DNA from: Colwellia sp. | Lineage (GTDB): Bacteria > Pseudomonadota > Gammaproteobacteria > Enterobacterales > Alteromonadaceae | Reading direction: 5' to 3' | Length of the DNA stretch: 42,916 bases | NCBI GenBank assembly: GCA_026196955.1 | Contig: JAPHTO010000075.1 | Location: 1-42,916 of the forward strand | Shown here: positions 8,821-18,348 of the stretch, piece after piece | Numbering within the stretch: the stretch's first letter is position 1 | How the letters are laid out: each line of letters begins with the position of its first letter | Translations under genes and position numbers: made by a program | Notes under the pieces: generated by a model | Told to the model about the DNA's origin: nothing | The model's database searches: none | The model's input: the letters and a program-made list of their open reading frames with translations, nothing else

Positions 8821-10328
8821 TAATCTAATACCACTTTAGCGTCTTCCACGGGCAAGCTACCTTCATCGGCTACCATTGTGCCACGACGTTGTTCCAGCTT
8901 CTGGCGAACATCATGAGCCATTTGTTCTGTAATCGGGTAAGATGCGACCATAAAAATAGCAACTACTGAACAAAGTACCGGTACAAGTACATCCGCTAAA
9001 CGCATATAGAATAAGGTATCAGCTGATTGTGCACCACCGAGTGAAACATCAAAGCCCGTCGCACTAAGTAAGAAGCCACCAGCTGCTAATGCTGCTGCTA
9101 AACCAAGCTTAACTACCCACCAATAAATTGAGCCGAACATCCCCTCTCTTCGTTCGCCTGTTTCTAACTCATCAAGATCACATACATCGGCGATCATAGA
9201 GCCCATTAAGGTAAATAAACCACCTAAACCAAATGAGAAGAATATCGGTGGAATAATCACTAATATCGGGTTGTCCGGGGTAAAACAGATCCATTTTAAT
9301 GAGTAACCAAATATCGAAATAATTATGGTTATGAAAAATGCATTTCTTTTGCCAAACAAGGTCGACAACTTGGTTACAATAAAGATGGCACAGGAAGTAG
9401 AGATAAATGATACCGTACCCGCCCAGCCGACATACTCGGCACCTAACGCCTGATCACCACCAAAGACGTAATAAATAATTACATAACTTTGGAAGGCCGA
9501 AACCATCATAAAGCCGTTAAAGACTAGAAAAGTTGCGCCACATAAACTTAGGAAAGGTTTAAATTTAATGGTAATTAAAAAACCTTTAAAGAAATCAGTG
9601 ATAACGCCAAGCAGACTCTTTTCACTTTCAGATTGTGCTGAGGTATCAGAAACGCTTGGCAAGGTTGGTATTGGGTTATGTCGTTCAGCGAGGAATATTG
9701 CCGGTAAGATACCAACACAAAGCGTAAAGGCTCCAATAATGATAGCCAACCAACTAGCCCCTTCTATCATATCGCTAAACAAGGATTCATTTTGCATAAA
9801 CAACAGAAACCAAGGGGCAAATAACCATGCAAATTGTCCTAAAAAGTTCTGCACCGCCATAATACGCGTACGTTCATGATAATCCGGCGTCAACTCGTAA
9901 CCTAAGGCCACCCAAGGCGTGGCAAAAACCGTATAAGCAAGATAAAAAATGATTGAGCCAATTAAAAAGTACCAAAAGTAAAAGCTTTCACTTTGATCTC
10001 TGGGTAATTGCCATAACAAAGCAAAAGCTATCGCGGCAATAATCGCGCCAATAAAGATGTAAGGCCGACGTCTACCCCATTTTGATTTTGTATGATCGGA
10101 AATATAGCCCATGAGAGGATCGGTAAAGGCATCGATTAAACGAGGCAAAGCACCTAATAAACCAACTAACGCAGGATTCATCCCTAGCCCCAAGTTAAGA
10201 ACAATGCTCATGGTGCTTATTGCTGCACTAAGTAAGTTATTTATAAATGCGCCAAAACCATAGATAATTTTTTTTATCAGAGAAATTTTATCTTCATCGG
10301 CAGTTTGATAATGTTCTTGCATGCTCAT
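8820..10328 (-). CDS. GPH/MFS sugar symporter (second in locus)
   Basis: 502 residues with about 12 TM segments. The motif DAFTDPLMGYISDHTKSKWG followed by RRRPY (67-90) marks the GPH/MelB superfamily. The central cytoplasmic loop (about 215-245) is longer than in the 4763-6082 transporter, and the protein is clearly not a close copy of it. It probably imports glucan oligosaccharides or glucosides into the cytoplasm, where the two unsecreted GH3 enzymes could hydrolyse them. It is first in a two-gene unit with GH17 (1-base overlap). The start at 10328 has only a weak AATGAG site and a second Met two codons on, so the exact start is uncertain by two residues. Confidence 0.88.
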   Translation of the reverse strand: MSMQEHYQTADEDKISLIKKIIYGFGAFINNLLSAAISTMSIVLNLGLGMNPALVGLLGALPRLIDAFTDPLMGYISDHTKSKWGRRRPYIFIGAIIAAIAFALLWQLPRDQSESFYFWYFLIGSIIFYLAYTVFATPWVALGYELTPDYHERTRIMAVQNFLGQFAWLFAPWFLLFMQNESLFSDMIEGASWLAIIIGAFTLCVGILPAIFLAERHNPIPTLPSVSDTSAQSESEKSLLGVITDFFKGFLITIKFKPFLSLCGATFLVFNGFMMVSAFQSYVIIYYVFGGDQALGAEYVGWAGTVSFISTSCAIFIVTKLSTLFGKRNAFFITIIISIFGYSLKWICFTPDNPILVIIPPIFFSFGLGGLFTLMGSMIADVCDLDELETGERREGMFGSIYWWVVKLGLAAALAAGGFLLSATGFDVSLGGAQSADTLFYMRLADVLVPVLCSVVAIFMVASYPITEQMAHDVRQKLEQRRGTMVADEGSLPVEDAKVVLD

Positions 10329-10689
10329 TAAGTGTTATTCCATCAAAATGATTATTGAATGACAATGACATTGACTATCACTAATAAAAGCAAGCAACAG
10401 ACATTCAATTGTATAGGTATTACTGACACTACATAGATATATTTCTTAAACAATCAAAAAGCGATGAGTAGACCTTTGTCAGGAGATAAAACGGTCAACA
10501 TCATCAAATAGTCCCCATTCTTAGGCCTATAAAACTAAATTTGTTCGGCAATTAATCCCGGTAATCTCAAGGCAAGTCCATCCTACCGTATTTTAGTTGA
10601 ATCTATTTAAAGAGCTAATAGTCTATAGCATAAGCCATTTTTTTATTTGGTAAGCATACTTAATTTGTTCTTTTAGCTGAGAGAAATAA
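10329..10689. promoter_or_regulatory. Divergent promoter region between GPH-GH17 and GH3-GH3
   Basis: 361 bases without a gene, separating two divergent units that probably respond to the same substrate. I see one short palindrome, CAATGACATTG (10363-10373), close to the transporter start, and A+T-rich stretches that could hold promoters. No convincing -35/-10 pair or LacI-type palindrome was identified. The GH3 start at 10690 is preceded by GAGAG as a ribosome site. Confidence 0.45.
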
Positions 10690-12912
10690 ATGCCAGCAAA
10701 CACTTACCAACAAGGTCGTATCAAACAAGTCTTTTCAGATAAAAATGCTCAAACATCTTATCTCATTTCTCAACTGACCTTAGCAGAAAAAATTGGCCAA
10801 ATGAGCCAGTTTAATAATGATGCCGAAAATCTGCATAACGCAATAAAACAAGGCAATGTTGGCTCTGTTATCAATGAAGTAGACCCAGATACCATTAACG
10901 AACTTCAGCGCATAGCCACACAAGAAAGCCGCCTAGGTATTCCTCTGTTAATTGGTCGTGATGTTATTCATGGATTTAATACAATATTTCCTATTCCGCT
11001 TGGACAAGCCGCATCATGGTCACCTGATGTGATTGAGTTATGCGCAAAAATAGCAGCAGTAGAATCATCGAATAGTGGCTTAAACTGGACTTTTGCTCCG
11101 ATGATCGACGTTAGCCGAGATCCTCGTTGGGGACGAATTGCTGAAAGCCTTGGCGAAGATCCTTTTTTATGCTCGACACTTGCCATTGCCATGTTGAAAG
11201 GCTTTCAAGGAGACAAACTCTCTGATCCCCACTCTATTGCTGCTTGTGCAAAACACTTTGCCGGTTATGGTGCCAGTGAAAGCGGACGCGACTATAACAC
11301 CACCAACATACCAGAAAATGAACTACGTAATGTCCATTTTCCACCATTTAAAGCTGTAGCAGAGGCCGGAATTTCAACCTTTATGACATCATTTAGTGAC
11401 TTAAATGGTGTGCCTGCAACAGGAAATAAATGGTTACTCAATGACATATTACGTACCGAGTGGCAATACCCTGGTTTTGTGGTAAGCGATTGGGCCTCTA
11501 TCACACAATTAATAACCCATGGCTTCGCCAAAGATGAAAATGCTGCGGCCTATGAAGCCTGCAATGCTGGTGTAGATATGGAAATGGCCACTGATAATTA
11601 TGCACAGCATTTACCTTCACTCATTAACAGTGAAAAGATTAGTATCGAGCATATTGATGCTATGGTGAGCCGTATCCTAAGACTAAAAATTGATATTGGG
11701 CTTTTTGATAACCCTTACGCAGCTAATTCTACGTCATCAAAACAGCTAAATAGTTTTCACTTAGCCGTTGCTAAACAAGCGGCAATCAAGAGTTGTGTAT
11801 TACTCAAAAATGATAAACACACTTTACCCTTGTCCAAAACGGCAATAGATTCGCTCGCCATTATTGGTCCACTTGCTGATGATGGTTATGAGCAATTAGG
11901 CACTTGGGCATTTGATGGTAATGCAGAGCATAGCATTACCTGCCTAGAAGCGATAAAAGCCTACGTAAAAGACTCGATAAAGGTTAAGTTTGCCATTGGT
12001 ATGGAAACCTCACGCAGTAATCATCAAGATGGTTTTGATGAAGCTGTCAATACAGCAAGTGATGCCGATGTTGCAGTAATGATATTAGGCGAAGAAGCAA
12101 TTTTATCGGGTGAAGCTCATTGTCGCTCAAACATCAATTTGCCGGGTTGTCAGGAAGCACTCATTGATGCTATATACCAGACTGGCACCCCCATAGTTCT
12201 CGTGATTATGGCTGGTAGACCAATAACCTTAGCAACAATTCTTCCGAAAGTAGACGCAGTATTATTTGCTTGGCATCCAGGCACGATGGCAGGCCCTGCA
12301 ATAACAGAGCTTTTATTTGGTGAGGACTGCCCATCGGGAAAACTTCCCTTAACCTTTCCAAGAACCGTTGGGCAAATTCCTCTTTACTATGGACAAAAAA
12401 ACACCGGTAGACCGGCGTCCGAATCGACATTTATCGACATTAATAGTATTAATGTCAGGGCGCCACAAACATCATTAGGTATGACAAGTACCCACTTAGA
12501 TACACATTATTCACCACTATTTCCTTTTGGCTATGGACTTTCCTATAGTCAGTTTGAATATAAAAATATTAACGTCGACAAATACTCTATCAACATGGGT
12601 GAAAGTTTGAAAATTGCTGCAACCTTACGCAATATTGGTAAAGTTGATGCGGAAGAAGTCGTTCAGCTCTATATCAGAGATTTAGTGGCGAGCGTAACTC
12701 GTCCGGTAAAAGAATTAAAAGGATTTCAGCGCGTTTATTTAAAAGCAGGTCAAAGCAAAAGTATTGTGTTTGATTTACACACTGATGAGCTTGCTTTCTA
12801 TAATCGACAGATGACGCTTACAACTGAAACAGGAATATTTCACGCTTGGATTGGTGGCAGCTCCGATACCGAGCTAAAAACAGAATTTGAAGTTATTTTA
12901 CCAAGTGAGTAA
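10690..12912 (+). CDS. GH3 beta-glucosidase (BglX-like, cytoplasmic)
   Basis: 740 residues without a signal peptide, unlike periplasmic E. coli BglX. Domain order: GH3 N-terminal barrel (~20-330), GH3 C-terminal alpha/beta sandwich (~365-580) and fibronectin-III-like domain (~640-715). Substrate-site markers are IGRDVIHG (88-95) and CAKHFAGYG (186-194); the nucleophile is Asp267 in PGFVVSDWAS. The probable acid/base is Glu475 in the LSGEAHCRS segment. It releases glucose from the non-reducing end of beta-glucosides or short beta-glucans. Lack of a signal places it after a cytoplasmic importer in the pathway. A second GH3 follows after ~115 bases in the same direction, probably one operon. Activity class is confident; linkage preference (beta-1,3 from context) is inferred. 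Confidence 0.93.
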   Translation: MPANTYQQGRIKQVFSDKNAQTSYLISQLTLAEKIGQMSQFNNDAENLHNAIKQGNVGSVINEVDPDTINELQRIATQESRLGIPLLIGRDVIHGFNTIFPIPLGQAASWSPDVIELCAKIAAVESSNSGLNWTFAPMIDVSRDPRWGRIAESLGEDPFLCSTLAIAMLKGFQGDKLSDPHSIAACAKHFAGYGASESGRDYNTTNIPENELRNVHFPPFKAVAEAGISTFMTSFSDLNGVPATGNKWLLNDILRTEWQYPGFVVSDWASITQLITHGFAKDENAAAYEACNAGVDMEMATDNYAQHLPSLINSEKISIEHIDAMVSRILRLKIDIGLFDNPYAANSTSSKQLNSFHLAVAKQAAIKSCVLLKNDKHTLPLSKTAIDSLAIIGPLADDGYEQLGTWAFDGNAEHSITCLEAIKAYVKDSIKVKFAIGMETSRSNHQDGFDEAVNTASDADVAVMILGEEAILSGEAHCRSNINLPGCQEALIDAIYQTGTPIVLVIMAGRPITLATILPKVDAVLFAWHPGTMAGPAITELLFGEDCPSGKLPLTFPRTVGQIPLYYGQKNTGRPASESTFIDINSINVRAPQTSLGMTSTHLDTHYSPLFPFGYGLSYSQFEYKNINVDKYSINMGESLKIAATLRNIGKVDAEEVVQLYIRDLVASVTRPVKELKGFQRVYLKAGQSKSIVFDLHTDELAFYNRQMTLTTETGIFHAWIGGSSDTELKTEFEVILPSE

Positions 12913-13027
12913 ATCTGAAAGGCCGTATTTAACAACGAATAATAAAGAAGTCACACAATTAGCTTAGATCTAAAACGAGGTTATTTAAGTTTATATATTA
13001 AATAAAAATAAATTGGATAAAAAAAAC

Positions 13028-14848
13028 ATGCATCCACTACTTAGCCAGCAGTCAGTAAAAAAACAAGTGAGTGAGCTAATGTCAAAAATGACCTTAGCAC
13101 AGAAAATTGGGCAAATGACTCAAGCTGAGCGACTGAGCTGTACACCTGATGAGGTAAAAAACTATCATTTAGGCTCAGTCATGAGCGGCGCGGGCTCACG
13201 ACCCGACAATAATGCCCCTCAAGGTTGGCTGACTATGATTGATAGCTTTTGGCAAGCATCAATGTATGAAGATGCAGATCACTTGGCTATTCCTATACTT
13301 TATGGTGCTGATGCAATACATGGAAACAATAATCTTAAAGGAGCGACGATTTTCCCTCATAACATAGGATTAGGAGCCGCTAACGATACAAAACTCATCA
13401 GGCATATAGCCGAGATAACACGAAAAGAAGTACTAGCAACAGGCGTAGACTGGGTGTTTGCACCTAACCTTGCTGTTGCACAAAATAGCCAGTGGGGTCG
13501 ATTCTATGAAAGTTACTCTCAACAACCTGAGTTAGTCACTAACTATGCAACGCATATAATTAACGGATTACAAGGCAAGCTTCATGGTGAAGGTGTGATA
13601 GCTTGCGTAAAGCATTGGGTGGGCGATGGCGCAACATCTCATGGTATTGATCAAGGTGATGCTAACATTTCTTGGCAAGAGCTAAATAAAACACATATCA
13701 GCCCCTACGTCAGTGCCATAAAATCTGGCGCTATGACGGTTATGGCATCATTTAATAGCTGGAATGGTGATAAATGTCATGGTCATAAATACCTACTTAC
13801 AGAGGTATTAAAGGAGCAATTGAATTTTTCTGGTTTTATTATTTCTGATATGAACGGTATTGATTACCTCTCAGATGATTTTTACCTCGCCGTTGCCAAA
13901 GGAGTCAATGCTGGCATAGATATGTTCATGCTACCTGAAAATTGGCAACAGTTTATTCGTCACCTACACAGCCATGTAGAGTTAGGCACGGTTCCCATTT
14001 CAAGAATAAATGATGCCGTACGCCGGATACTGTCGGTTAAATTTGCCAGTGGATTATTTGAAGCACCACTCCCCAGTGAACGACCTTGGGCAAAAAGTCA
14101 CAGTTTTGGCTCTGCAAACCACAGACAAGTTGCTAGAGAAGCGGTAATAAAATCACTTGTGCTATTAAAAAATGCGCGAAACACATTACCATTAAAAAGG
14201 GATGCTCGCATTCTTGTCACCGGGAAAAACGCCAATAATATTGGCCATCAGTGTGGTGGCTTTACCATAGACTGGCAAGGAGTATCTGGTAATGACGAAT
14301 TTCAGGGGGCAACCTCTATCTGGCAAGGCATAAAAGCGGTCGCGCCTAATGCAATCTTACATGGTGAAAACGATGTGGCAGAAATTTCCGCGAAAGATCA
14401 TGACATAGCCGTCGTCATTGTCGGAGAATCTCCTTATGCTGAAGGCTTGGGAGATATTCGAGATTGTGACAACCTTATCATTGAGGCTGGCTCGCAAATA
14501 GACGGGCAAATAAATATTTCACAGCCCTATGGCAACTCACTAGAATTGAAGTCATTGCACCCTGAGGATTATCAACAAATTAAAGCATTGAGCGACAAAG
14601 GCTTACCTGTCGTGACCATTTTGCTCTCAGGAAGAGCATTAATTATTAATGCTGAATTAGCAGCATCAGCAGCGTTTATTGCTGCTTGGTTACCTGGCTC
14701 TGAGGGGCAAGGGATCAGCGACCTTCTTTTTGGCGATGTTAATTTCCAAGGGAAATTACCCTTCACCTGGCCTAAAACGTCTTATTCACAAAAAAAGAAA
14801 ACTAAGGCTAAGACATTGTTTCCTCTTGGCTTTGGCTTACACTACTAA
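13028..14848 (+). CDS. GH3 glucan beta-glucosidase (ExoI/ExoP-like, two-domain, cytoplasmic)
   Basis: About 606 residues. Motifs (counted from the TTG five codons upstream): LYGADAIHG (96-104), CVKHWVGDGAT (198-208), nucleophile Asp279 in GFIISDMNGID, and acid/base Glu in GESPYAEGLGD, the pattern of plant ExoI and bacterial ExoP-like exo-1,3/1,4-beta-glucosidases. It ends right after the GH3 C-terminal domain (LFPLGFGLHY), with no fibronectin-like domain, so it is a different subfamily from the GH3 before it. No signal peptide. Start choice: the longest frame begins with TTG at 13013 without a ribosome site; ATG at 13028 has GGA about 10 bases upstream and is preferred. Likely job: removing glucose from beta-1,3-linked oligomers in the cytoplasm. 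Confidence 0.9.
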   Translation: MHPLLSQQSVKKQVSELMSKMTLAQKIGQMTQAERLSCTPDEVKNYHLGSVMSGAGSRPDNNAPQGWLTMIDSFWQASMYEDADHLAIPILYGADAIHGNNNLKGATIFPHNIGLGAANDTKLIRHIAEITRKEVLATGVDWVFAPNLAVAQNSQWGRFYESYSQQPELVTNYATHIINGLQGKLHGEGVIACVKHWVGDGATSHGIDQGDANISWQELNKTHISPYVSAIKSGAMTVMASFNSWNGDKCHGHKYLLTEVLKEQLNFSGFIISDMNGIDYLSDDFYLAVAKGVNAGIDMFMLPENWQQFIRHLHSHVELGTVPISRINDAVRRILSVKFASGLFEAPLPSERPWAKSHSFGSANHRQVAREAVIKSLVLLKNARNTLPLKRDARILVTGKNANNIGHQCGGFTIDWQGVSGNDEFQGATSIWQGIKAVAPNAILHGENDVAEISAKDHDIAVVIVGESPYAEGLGDIRDCDNLIIEAGSQIDGQINISQPYGNSLELKSLHPEDYQQIKALSDKGLPVVTILLSGRALIINAELAASAAFIAAWLPGSEGQGISDLLFGDVNFQGKLPFTWPKTSYSQKKKTKAKTLFPLGFGLHY

Positions 14849-14919
14849 CGCATAATCGCCACATAAAGCGACTGGGCTATGAGGCATTGATAATGTAAAA
14901 GAGTAGTGCTATCACGCAG

Positions 14920-15375
14920 CTATGACAGCTTTTGGATCTGGTTAGTTAAATAAACAATTCTACTTGCCATGCCCTCTATAATGGCATCTTTGCACTTATC
15001 TTTAAGCTTGGCGGGTAAATCACGCAATGCATCTTGATCAATACACAAAATGATTGAATCTTCTACGGCTTTTGCCGAGGCACTTTTACGGTGTTTATTA
15101 ATAAAACTACTTTCTCCGATAAACTCACCGACCGAAATATAGCCAACAACGTTCTCTGTATCCTTTTTAGTAATAGCCACTTTGCCTGACAAAACAATGT
15201 AAAAGTTACGGTTAAGATCATCTTCTGTTTGCACATACTTGTCTTTAAAGCATTTATAACAAGTTGACGAATTCAGTAGCTTTTCACGCTCTCCTACCGA
15301 CAACTTTTTAAAGAAATTAATGCGAGCAACAATCTCTAAAAGTTTTAAATGAGAAATAGTTTTAAGCGGTAACAT
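14920..15375 (-). CDS. Stand-alone cyclic-nucleotide-binding-domain protein
   Basis: 151 residues, essentially one cNMP-binding beta-roll (about 15-125) plus a helix. The phosphate-binding cassette is recognisable: GEFIGESSFINKHRKSASAKA at about 87-107, with the Glu and Arg that normally hold the cyclic phosphate. There is no C-terminal HTH, so it is not a full Crp/Fnr regulator; the last ~25 residues are helical. It lies 6 bases after yajR on the same strand, so it is probably cotranscribed. Similar single-domain proteins act as cNMP sensors or fast-evolving regulatory subunits, but no partner is evident. Convergent with the GH3 gene; nothing distinct is seen in the 71-base gap. Confidence 0.75.
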   Translation of the reverse strand: MLPLKTISHLKLLEIVARINFFKKLSVGEREKLLNSSTCYKCFKDKYVQTEDDLNRNFYIVLSGKVAITKKDTENVVGYISVGEFIGESSFINKHRKSASAKAVEDSIILCIDQDALRDLPAKLKDKCKDAIIEGMASRIVYLTNQIQKLS

Positions 15376-15381
15376 ATTTAT

Positions 15382-16761
15382 TTAACTCTGCAGCAAGGCT
15401 TTAACAGCTTGCAAGTCAACGGTCTTATCATCCACTTTTAAGTAAGCTACGGCGTTGTTATCAGCAAGTTCATCATGCACTAATGTTGCCTCAATCACGC
15501 CGGGCATATTAATAAGTAATTCAGCCACCTCTTCCGCTTTTTCCTCACAATGAATGCCTGTAGTAAAACTAAAGCTTTTGGATTTTTTCAGTTTTTGCAT
15601 ACCAAAACTAAGCACTAACCAAAGTAAACTCGCTACTGCCATAACTAAAAAAATACTTTGCTCACCATAATGACTAGCGACAAAACCGCCAATCAAACCA
15701 CCCACAAAAGCGCCTAAAAACTGACTACTAGAATATATCCCCATCACACTGCCCTTAACTCCTGCAGGTGCTAGCCTTGATAATATAGATGGCATAGTCG
15801 CTTCTAAATAATTAAACGCAGTAAAAAATAACACCACAGACATCACTAAACTCCAAAAGCCTGATGGTAATAGCCACAACAAAAACAATGCTAAACTGAG
15901 TAATGCTACTGCAGCACTAAACATTGGTTTTTCCTGCTGTTTTTTCATGGCTATAATCATAAAAGGCACCATCAAAAAGAAAGAGCCCAATAAAGTTGGT
16001 AAATAAATCTGCCAGTGATTTTCTAACGCTAAGCCACTGGCAACAAATTGTTTTGGTAAAGTAACAAAGCAGGCGGTTAACGCCATATGTAAAATAAACA
16101 CCCCCCAGTTTAAACGGGATAACTGCGGATGACGGATAAGCTTGGTGATTTGCTCGGGTAAAGCGACACTATCACCGCGTGGCGCTTTATTTACTGAGTA
16201 AGGCACCATAAATTGGATCATCAGCATCGCTAAAATAGTTAACAATCCGGTAAACCAGAATAAACCACTTAGCCCAAAAGCATCTGCGACAATCGGCCCT
16301 AAAATCATGGCAAAAGTGAATGATAAGCCAATAAACATACCGATTGTTGCCATGACTTTCGGACGCTGTTCTTCTCGGCTCAAATCCGCCGCTAACGCTA
16401 AAATAGCACTCGCTATAGCGCCCATACCTTGTAGCGCTCTACCAACAACCACCCCATAAATACTGGTGGATAGCGCAGCAACAATACTACCAATGAGAAA
16501 GACTACCAAACCCGCTAAAATTACCGGTTTTCGGCCATACTTGTCAGATAAAATTCCCATAGGAATTTGCAATAACGCTTGTGTTAATCCGTAAGCCCCA
16601 ATTGCAATACCGAGCCACAATGGACTATAACCCGCTAGCTGCTCACCATAAATGGCAAAAACAGGTAGGATCATAAACAATCCAAGCATACGCACACCAA
16701 AAACACTGGCAAGCGAGAATGCGGCTCTTTTTTCAATACGGTTTAAACCTGAAACACTCAT
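15382..16761 (-). CDS. yajR: YajR-type MFS transporter with C-terminal ferredoxin-like domain
   Basis: 459 residues, close to E. coli YajR (454). Twelve TM segments are followed by a soluble tail (about 385-459) of beta-alpha-beta type, the YAM domain that sets YajR apart from other MFS transporters. Family motifs include VFGVRMLGLFMILPVFA (about 20-36), GYSPLWLGIAIGAYGLTQALLQIP (44-67), LSDKYGRKP and GVKGSVMGIYSSSQFLGAF. It acts in the inner membrane as a proton-driven drug:H+ antiporter-like protein; the physiological substrate is unknown. The ATG at 16761 has an AAGTGAAG site. It lies about 100 bases downstream of the DASS transporter on the same strand and directly precedes the cNMP-domain gene. 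Confidence 0.87.
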   Translation of the reverse strand: MSVSGLNRIEKRAAFSLASVFGVRMLGLFMILPVFAIYGEQLAGYSPLWLGIAIGAYGLTQALLQIPMGILSDKYGRKPVILAGLVVFLIGSIVAALSTSIYGVVVGRALQGMGAIASAILALAADLSREEQRPKVMATIGMFIGLSFTFAMILGPIVADAFGLSGLFWFTGLLTILAMLMIQFMVPYSVNKAPRGDSVALPEQITKLIRHPQLSRLNWGVFILHMALTACFVTLPKQFVASGLALENHWQIYLPTLLGSFFLMVPFMIIAMKKQQEKPMFSAAVALLSLALFLLWLLPSGFWSLVMSVVLFFTAFNYLEATMPSILSRLAPAGVKGSVMGIYSSSQFLGAFVGGLIGGFVASHYGEQSIFLVMAVASLLWLVLSFGMQKLKKSKSFSFTTGIHCEEKAEEVAELLINMPGVIEATLVHDELADNNAVAYLKVDDKTVDLQAVKALLQS

Positions 16762-16863
16762 GAAACTTCACTTAAAAGTTAGGAAAATCAAAAATCGCGC
16801 TAGTTTACCATGCAATTCAAAACAACAGAATAAGCATATTTCTATGGGTTGGATCAACAGCCC

Positions 16864-18201
16864 CTAGAATAATATCGCTGCGACACTCGCAATAACCACC
16901 GCGAAAGTTAAGTTCAGTACCAAGCCTGCACGCATCATTTGCTTTTGCGATACCAAGCCTGATGAAAAAACAATGGCATTAGGTGGCGTTGCAACGGGCA
17001 GCATAAAGGCACAAGATGCACATAAAGCAATAACCACGGCAATACCAACGGGTGGCAAGCCTAAATCGAGGGCAACCGTCATAAATAGAGGGACTAATAA
17101 AGCCGCACTGGCAGTGTTACTCACGAGCTCTGTTAAAAAAATAACAAACGCACAAATAATGATTAGCACTAACCATGCGTTATTCGCAGGTAAATAGCTA
17201 CTGATCATATTTGCTAACCACAAACTCGCACCTGAGCTTTTTAACAGCGCACTAAGGGTTAACCCGCCGCCAAAAAGAATTAAAATCCCCCAATTTGTTT
17301 TCTTAATAAACTCATCAAAAGGTAAACTTTGTGAGCCTGTTAACAGCACAATGGCTATTACAGCTAGCATGGCATCAAAGCCACTATCAATGCCAAAAAC
17401 CGTTGATAATGGTGCGCTAAAAATCCAACCTAGTGCTGTCAAAGTAAAAATCAAAATTACCACACTACGTTGCCAACTGAGCTCTACTTTCGGTAAGTTG
17501 ATGGTAATGGTGTCAGAAAGTGTTGGCCTAAAGATGATAAATAACACAAAAATCATCAGTGGAAATAACAAAGCGAACATGGGGAGTCCCCAAGTAAGCC
17601 AGTCTGCAAAACTTAAGTTAGCTGCAGAAGCTGCAATAGCATTAGGCGGGCTACCAATTAATGTTGCCATGCCACCTAAATTACCAGAGTAGGCAAGCCC
17701 GAGTAGTACAAAAACAGTTAAATTGGGGGATGTCTTGGCATCATATGAAGATAACAAACCCAGTGCGATGGGCAACATTAACGCCACAGTGGCAGTGTTA
17801 CTGATCCACATTGACAATATCGCCGTCGTTAAAAATAATAACAAAATCGCCTTAAGGGGGCTCCCGCCTGAAAAAGACAGCATTTTATTAGCAAACAATT
17901 GATCCAAAGAATACTTTTGCAATGCTGCTGCTAAGGCAAAGCCTCCCATAAACAGAAAAATAACCGGATTGGCAAAATTTTCAAACGCTTGTGACGCACT
18001 CAACAGTCCGCTAGCCATTGCAAGTATGGGAATCAACAGTGCGGTGGTACTTATAGGCAGGGCTTGGGTTATCCACAACCAAGCAATGGCGACAAAAATC
18101 CCCATACCTTGCTGCACAGATGGCTGTGCATCAATGCTAAATGCCACCAAAAAAGCCACGAATATTGCAATTAAAATATTTATGACTTGTTTACGATTCA
18201 T
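16864..18201 (-). CDS. SLC13/DASS-family sodium:anion symporter
   Basis: 445 residues, inner membrane, about 11 TM segments. The two SNT signatures of the divalent-anion:Na+ symporter family are present, SNTATVALMLP in the first half and SNTASAALLVPL in the second, each preceding a P-containing Na+/carboxylate site (IGSPPNA and VATPPNA). This is the architecture of Vibrio INDY, which takes up C4-dicarboxylates such as succinate. Substrate is likely a dicarboxylate; sulfate cannot be excluded. The start has AAGG 8-12 bases upstream. It is transcribed divergently from uvrA across a 147-base gap. Confidence 0.88.
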   Translation of the reverse strand: MNRKQVINILIAIFVAFLVAFSIDAQPSVQQGMGIFVAIAWLWITQALPISTTALLIPILAMASGLLSASQAFENFANPVIFLFMGGFALAAALQKYSLDQLFANKMLSFSGGSPLKAILLLFLTTAILSMWISNTATVALMLPIALGLLSSYDAKTSPNLTVFVLLGLAYSGNLGGMATLIGSPPNAIAASAANLSFADWLTWGLPMFALLFPLMIFVLFIIFRPTLSDTITINLPKVELSWQRSVVILIFTLTALGWIFSAPLSTVFGIDSGFDAMLAVIAIVLLTGSQSLPFDEFIKKTNWGILILFGGGLTLSALLKSSGASLWLANMISSYLPANNAWLVLIIICAFVIFLTELVSNTASAALLVPLFMTVALDLGLPPVGIAVVIALCASCAFMLPVATPPNAIVFSSGLVSQKQMMRAGLVLNLTFAVVIASVAAILF

Positions 18202-18348
18202 CGACTTAGCCTTGTTTTATAACCCGTATGTTTTTCATTCATTCTATTATTCTAATGAATAAAATAAAAGTGCCGAGTCATTGATCATAGTTTTATATTT
18301 TATGGCATAATACTCGGCTGTTATTTTGCGCATTGGTAATACGATAAA

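Noticed and set aside
9568-9879. 103-codon plus-strand frame antisense to the GPH transporter
   Set aside because: Shadow frame, no ribosome site, no recognisable domain.
17351-17692. 113-codon frame antisense to the DASS transporter
   Set aside because: Shadow of a long transporter gene; composition biased by the opposite TM helices.
18202-18348. Possible LexA box before uvrA (CTGTTATTTTGCGCATTG)
   Set aside because: Only the left half (CTGT) fits; the right ACAG half is missing.
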